Positions 5,987 through 8,186 of a stretch of DNA of 8,186 nt are shown in pieces (position 1 is the stretch's first letter; every line of letters begins with the position of its first letter). Under the pieces are notes generated by a model. That model was not told the DNA's origin. It saw nothing but the letters and a program-made list of their open reading frames with translations, and did no database searches. This DNA is from Betaproteobacteria bacterium (GTDB lineage Bacteria; Pseudomonadota; Gammaproteobacteria; Burkholderiales; Casimicrobiaceae), in NCBI GenBank assembly GCA_003153335.1, contig PLYG01000180.1, forward strand, positions 1 to 8,186. Reading direction: 5' to 3'. A program made the position numbers and the translations under genes.

Positions 5987-6928
5987 ATGCTCAAATACCT
6001 GTTACGCCGGATGGCCGCGACAATCCCGGTGCTGCTGCTGGTATCGCTGATGTCGTTCGCGGTGATCTGGCTCGTTCCGGGCGATCCGGCAGCGGCGTTT
6101 CTCGATTCGAGTGCGTCGCCGGAGCAGGTTGCCCGCCTGCGCCACGAGCTGGGCGTCGACCAGCCGCTGCCCGTGCAGATGGTGGAATGGTACGGTCGGA
6201 TCTTGTCGGGAAATCTCGGTGAATCGATCCTGCTCCGGCGCAGTGTCGGTGCCGCACTGCTCGAGCGCCTCCCCGTCACGCTGTCGCTCGCCGGGCTCGC
6301 GCTGATCCTGGCGGTCGTCTTCGGCATTGCCGCCGGCATCCTCGCCGCGATCCGCCGCGGCACGCTCGCGGATCAGTCGATCATGACGCTCGCGTTGCTC
6401 GGACTCTCGGTGCCGGATTTCTGGCTGGGCCTCGTGCTGATTGTCGTGTTCGCCGTCGGCCTCGGCTGGCTGCCGTCCGGCGGGTTCGTGCCCATTACGC
6501 AGAGTGTGACGGGCTGGCTCGCGACGATGGCGATGCCCGCACTGACGCTCGCGCTCGTCCAAATGGGTTTCATCGCGCGCATGACGCGCTCGGCGATGCT
6601 CGACGTACTGCATCAGGATTTCATGCGCACGGCCGACGCAAAAGGCCTGTCGTATCGTTTCGTCATCATGCGCCACGGCCTGCCCAACGCGATGATGCCG
6701 ATTCTGACCGTGATCGGAATCATCGCCGGTTCACTGCTCGGCGGCGCGGTGGTCGTCGAACAGGTGTTCTCGCTGCCCGGCGTCGGGCGCCTGATCATCG
6801 GCGCGATCATGAGCCGCGATTTCCCGGTAATTCAGGGCGGTCTCCTGTTTCTCGGCCTGATCTACCTCGTCATCAACCTCGCCGTCGACCTGCTGTACGC
6901 CGCGGTTGACCCGAGAATCCGGCTGTGA
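5987..6928 (+). CDS. ABC transporter permease, DppB/OppB type
   Basis: A 313-residue inner-membrane subunit that forms half of the channel of a peptide-type importer. It opens with MLKYLLRRMAATIPVLLL, the hallmark of DppB-like permeases (short basic N-terminus, then helix 1 at about 10-31 ending in VPGDPA). A periplasmic stretch with LGVDQPLPVQ and SGNLGES follows. Further hydrophobic segments lie near 97-121, 132-160, 177-197, 237-257 and 282-304, six in all. The cytoplasmic EAA loop that docks on the ATPase is RTADAKGLSYRFVIMRHGLPN (about 214-234). FSLPGVGRL (261-269) and C-terminal VDPRIRL are also typical. An in-frame TGA at 5978-5980 rules out a longer ATG start; GGCGGA (5971-5976) is a fair ribosome site 10 nt upstream. 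Its stop is 1 nt before the next gene's proposed start. Confidence 0.95.
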   Translation: MLKYLLRRMAATIPVLLLVSLMSFAVIWLVPGDPAAAFLDSSASPEQVARLRHELGVDQPLPVQMVEWYGRILSGNLGESILLRRSVGAALLERLPVTLSLAGLALILAVVFGIAAGILAAIRRGTLADQSIMTLALLGLSVPDFWLGLVLIVVFAVGLGWLPSGGFVPITQSVTGWLATMAMPALTLALVQMGFIARMTRSAMLDVLHQDFMRTADAKGLSYRFVIMRHGLPNAMMPILTVIGIIAGSLLGGAVVVEQVFSLPGVGRLIIGAIMSRDFPVIQGGLLFLGLIYLVINLAVDLLYAAVDPRIRL

Positions 6929-6929
6929 C

Positions 6930-7814
6930 GTGACGGCGTTTGCGAACGTGGCCGGCCGTGCGTCGGGCTGGATCCACGCCGGCGGCCGCCTCATGCAGCG
7001 CATCGCCGAACACCGCGCGATCGTCATCGGCGGCGGCCTCGTGCTTGCGGTTGCGCTGGTGGCGCTCGGTGCGGATTTCATCGCGCCGCAAGACCCGCTG
7101 CACAACGATTTCCGCGCCCGCCTCCTGCCGCCGGGCGCGGCGCACTGGTTCGGCACCGATCATTTTGGCCGCGACATCCTCTCGCGCGTGATTTTCGGCG
7201 GCCGGTTGTCGCTCGAGATCGGCCTCCTCGTCGGTGTGATGACCGGCATTTTCGGTACGCTGATCGGCGGGCTCGCCGGTTACTTCCGCGCGCTCGACAA
7301 TCCGATCATGCGCCTGATGGACGCGCTGATGGCCTTTCCCGCGATCCTGCTCGCGATCACGGTGAGCGCGACGCTCGGGGCGTCGATGACGAACGTGGTC
7401 ATCGCGCTCAGCATCGCGACGACACCGCACACGGCGCGCATTGTCCGTGCCTCGGTGCTGGTGGTCCGCGAGATGCAATACGTCGAAGCCGCCCGTGCGC
7501 TCGGCGCGAGCGATCTGCGCATCCTCGTGCGGCATGTCCTCGCCAATTCGCTCGCCCCGCTCATCGTACGGCTGACCTTCGTCTTTGCCACCGCGATTCT
7601 TGCCGAGGCGGTGCTCTCCTATATCGGTGTCGGGCCACCGCCACCGGCGCCGAGTTTCGGCAACATCATCGCCAACGGCCGGGACTTCATGGTCGAAGCA
7701 CCCTGGGTCACGATCTTTCCCGGGCTCGCCATCATTGCATGTGTGCTCGGCCTCAATCTCCTCGGCGACGGGTTGCGCGACGCACTCGATCCGCGGATGA
7801 AGATCGGACCGTGA
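6930..7814 (+). CDS. ABC transporter permease, DppC/OppC type
   Basis: The partner channel subunit, 294 residues from the GTG at 6930. Family marks in order: hydrophobic helix 1 (about 29-51) ending in IAPQDPL, HWFGTDHFGRDILSR (72-86, the DppC signature), further membrane segments, the EAA loop YVEAARALGASDLRILVRH (184-202), SYIGVGPPPPAPSFGNII (230-247), and NLLGDGLRDALDPRM (276-290). The start is uncertain. GTG 6930 lies 1 nt after the upstream stop and leaves about 28 residues before helix 1, usual for DppC; ribosomes ending the upstream gene could restart there. A TTG at 6906 would overlap that gene by 23 nt. An ATG at 6993 would give 273 residues, but no purine-rich site precedes it. The 3' end overlaps the ATPase gene by 4 bp. 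Confidence 0.93.
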   Translation: MTAFANVAGRASGWIHAGGRLMQRIAEHRAIVIGGGLVLAVALVALGADFIAPQDPLHNDFRARLLPPGAAHWFGTDHFGRDILSRVIFGGRLSLEIGLLVGVMTGIFGTLIGGLAGYFRALDNPIMRLMDALMAFPAILLAITVSATLGASMTNVVIALSIATTPHTARIVRASVLVVREMQYVEAARALGASDLRILVRHVLANSLAPLIVRLTFVFATAILAEAVLSYIGVGPPPPAPSFGNIIANGRDFMVEAPWVTIFPGLAIIACVLGLNLLGDGLRDALDPRMKIGP

Positions 7815-8186
7815 CCGCCGTCCTCGAAGTCGATGGTCTGACGACGGCCCTTTGCAATCGCGCGCAGGCGACGGTGCTGGAGGACGTCTCGTTCACGCTC
7901 GGTGCCGGCGAAGTGCTCGGCATCGTCGGCGAATCGGGCAGCGGCAAGAGTATGCTCGCGCTCACGATCATGGGTCTGCTGCCGCCAACAATCCGGCGCG
8001 AGGCCGGCGCGATCCGCCTGTTGGGCGCCGACCTGACGACTGGAACCCCTGAGGCGTGGCGCGCCCGGCGCGGGCGCGACATGGCGATGATCTTCCAGGA
8101 GCCGATGACCTCGCTCAATCCGGAGCTCACCATCGGCAGCCAGATCGCGGAAGTTCTGCTGCTGCACGAGCCGATCAGCAGCCAGC
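7811..8186 (+). CDS. ABC transporter ATP-binding protein, DppD/OppD type, 3' end cut by window edge
   Basis: The first 125 codons of a cytoplasmic ATPase subunit that powers the importer. The Walker A motif GESGSGKS is at residues 40-47 and the Q-loop region MIFQEPMTSLNP at 93-104; the latter sequence is characteristic of the peptide/nickel importer ATPases. The preceding VLEDVSFTLGAGEVLGIVG (22-40) is the usual lead-in strand. The ABC signature, Walker B and the C-terminal peptide-transporter extension would lie past the edge. The GTG start overlaps the DppC-type stop as GTGA (7811-7814), a standard coupling arrangement, and the protein begins directly with the first strand of the fold. A DppF-like second ATPase often follows in such operons, or the two may be fused; neither can be seen here. 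Confidence 0.94.
   Translation, partial: MTAVLEVDGLTTALCNRAQATVLEDVSFTLGAGEVLGIVGESGSGKSMLALTIMGLLPPTIRREAGAIRLLGADLTTGTPEAWRARRGRDMAMIFQEPMTSLNPELTIGSQIAEVLLLHEPISSQ

Overview
The window is a GC-rich, tightly packed piece of a bacterial chromosome or large replicon. The gene content is a HypT-like LysR regulator, a Dpp/Opp-type peptide importer and an M81 (MlrC-like) metallopeptidase. Together with strong G/C at third codon positions, this suggests a proteobacterium, most likely beta or alpha; I cannot place it further from the sequence alone. No tRNA, rRNA, CRISPR array, insertion sequence or phage gene is visible.

Layout. Two transcription units diverge from a regulatory region at 2587-2798. 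Leftwards (minus strand) run a LysR-type regulator (1639-2586) and then, 74 bp downstream, an M81-family metallopeptidase (1-1564) whose C-terminal end is cut by the window edge. Rightwards (plus strand) run an aldehyde dehydrogenase (2799-4244), a periplasmic solute-binding protein (4380-5921), two DppB/DppC-like permeases (5987-6928 and 6930-7814) and the start of a DppD-like ATPase (7811 to the edge). The transporter genes become tighter going downstream: 65 bp, 1 bp, then a 4-bp GTGA overlap. This indicates one operon with translational coupling.

How the parts may work together (inference). The importer brings in a peptide-like or amide-containing solute, the M81 enzyme hydrolyses it in the cytoplasm, and the aldehyde dehydrogenase oxidises an aldehyde to an acid. 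The divergent LysR protein would sense the substrate or an intermediate. The substrate cannot be read from the sequence.

The non-coding DNA holds the least expected signals. The divergent region carries two tandem perfect inverted repeats (8-bp arms at 2603-2628, 9-bp arms at 2634-2657) and a GATA-N11-TATC dyad (2673-2691). A 14-bp palindrome overlaps the stop codon of the regulator (1629-1642). A perfect 8-bp hairpin lies between the binding-protein gene and the first permease (5936-5959), where mRNA-stabilising or attenuating hairpins are known in other ABC importer operons. All protein-coding genes belong to known families. I see no clearly new class of system; the possible novelty is the gene combination and its control region.
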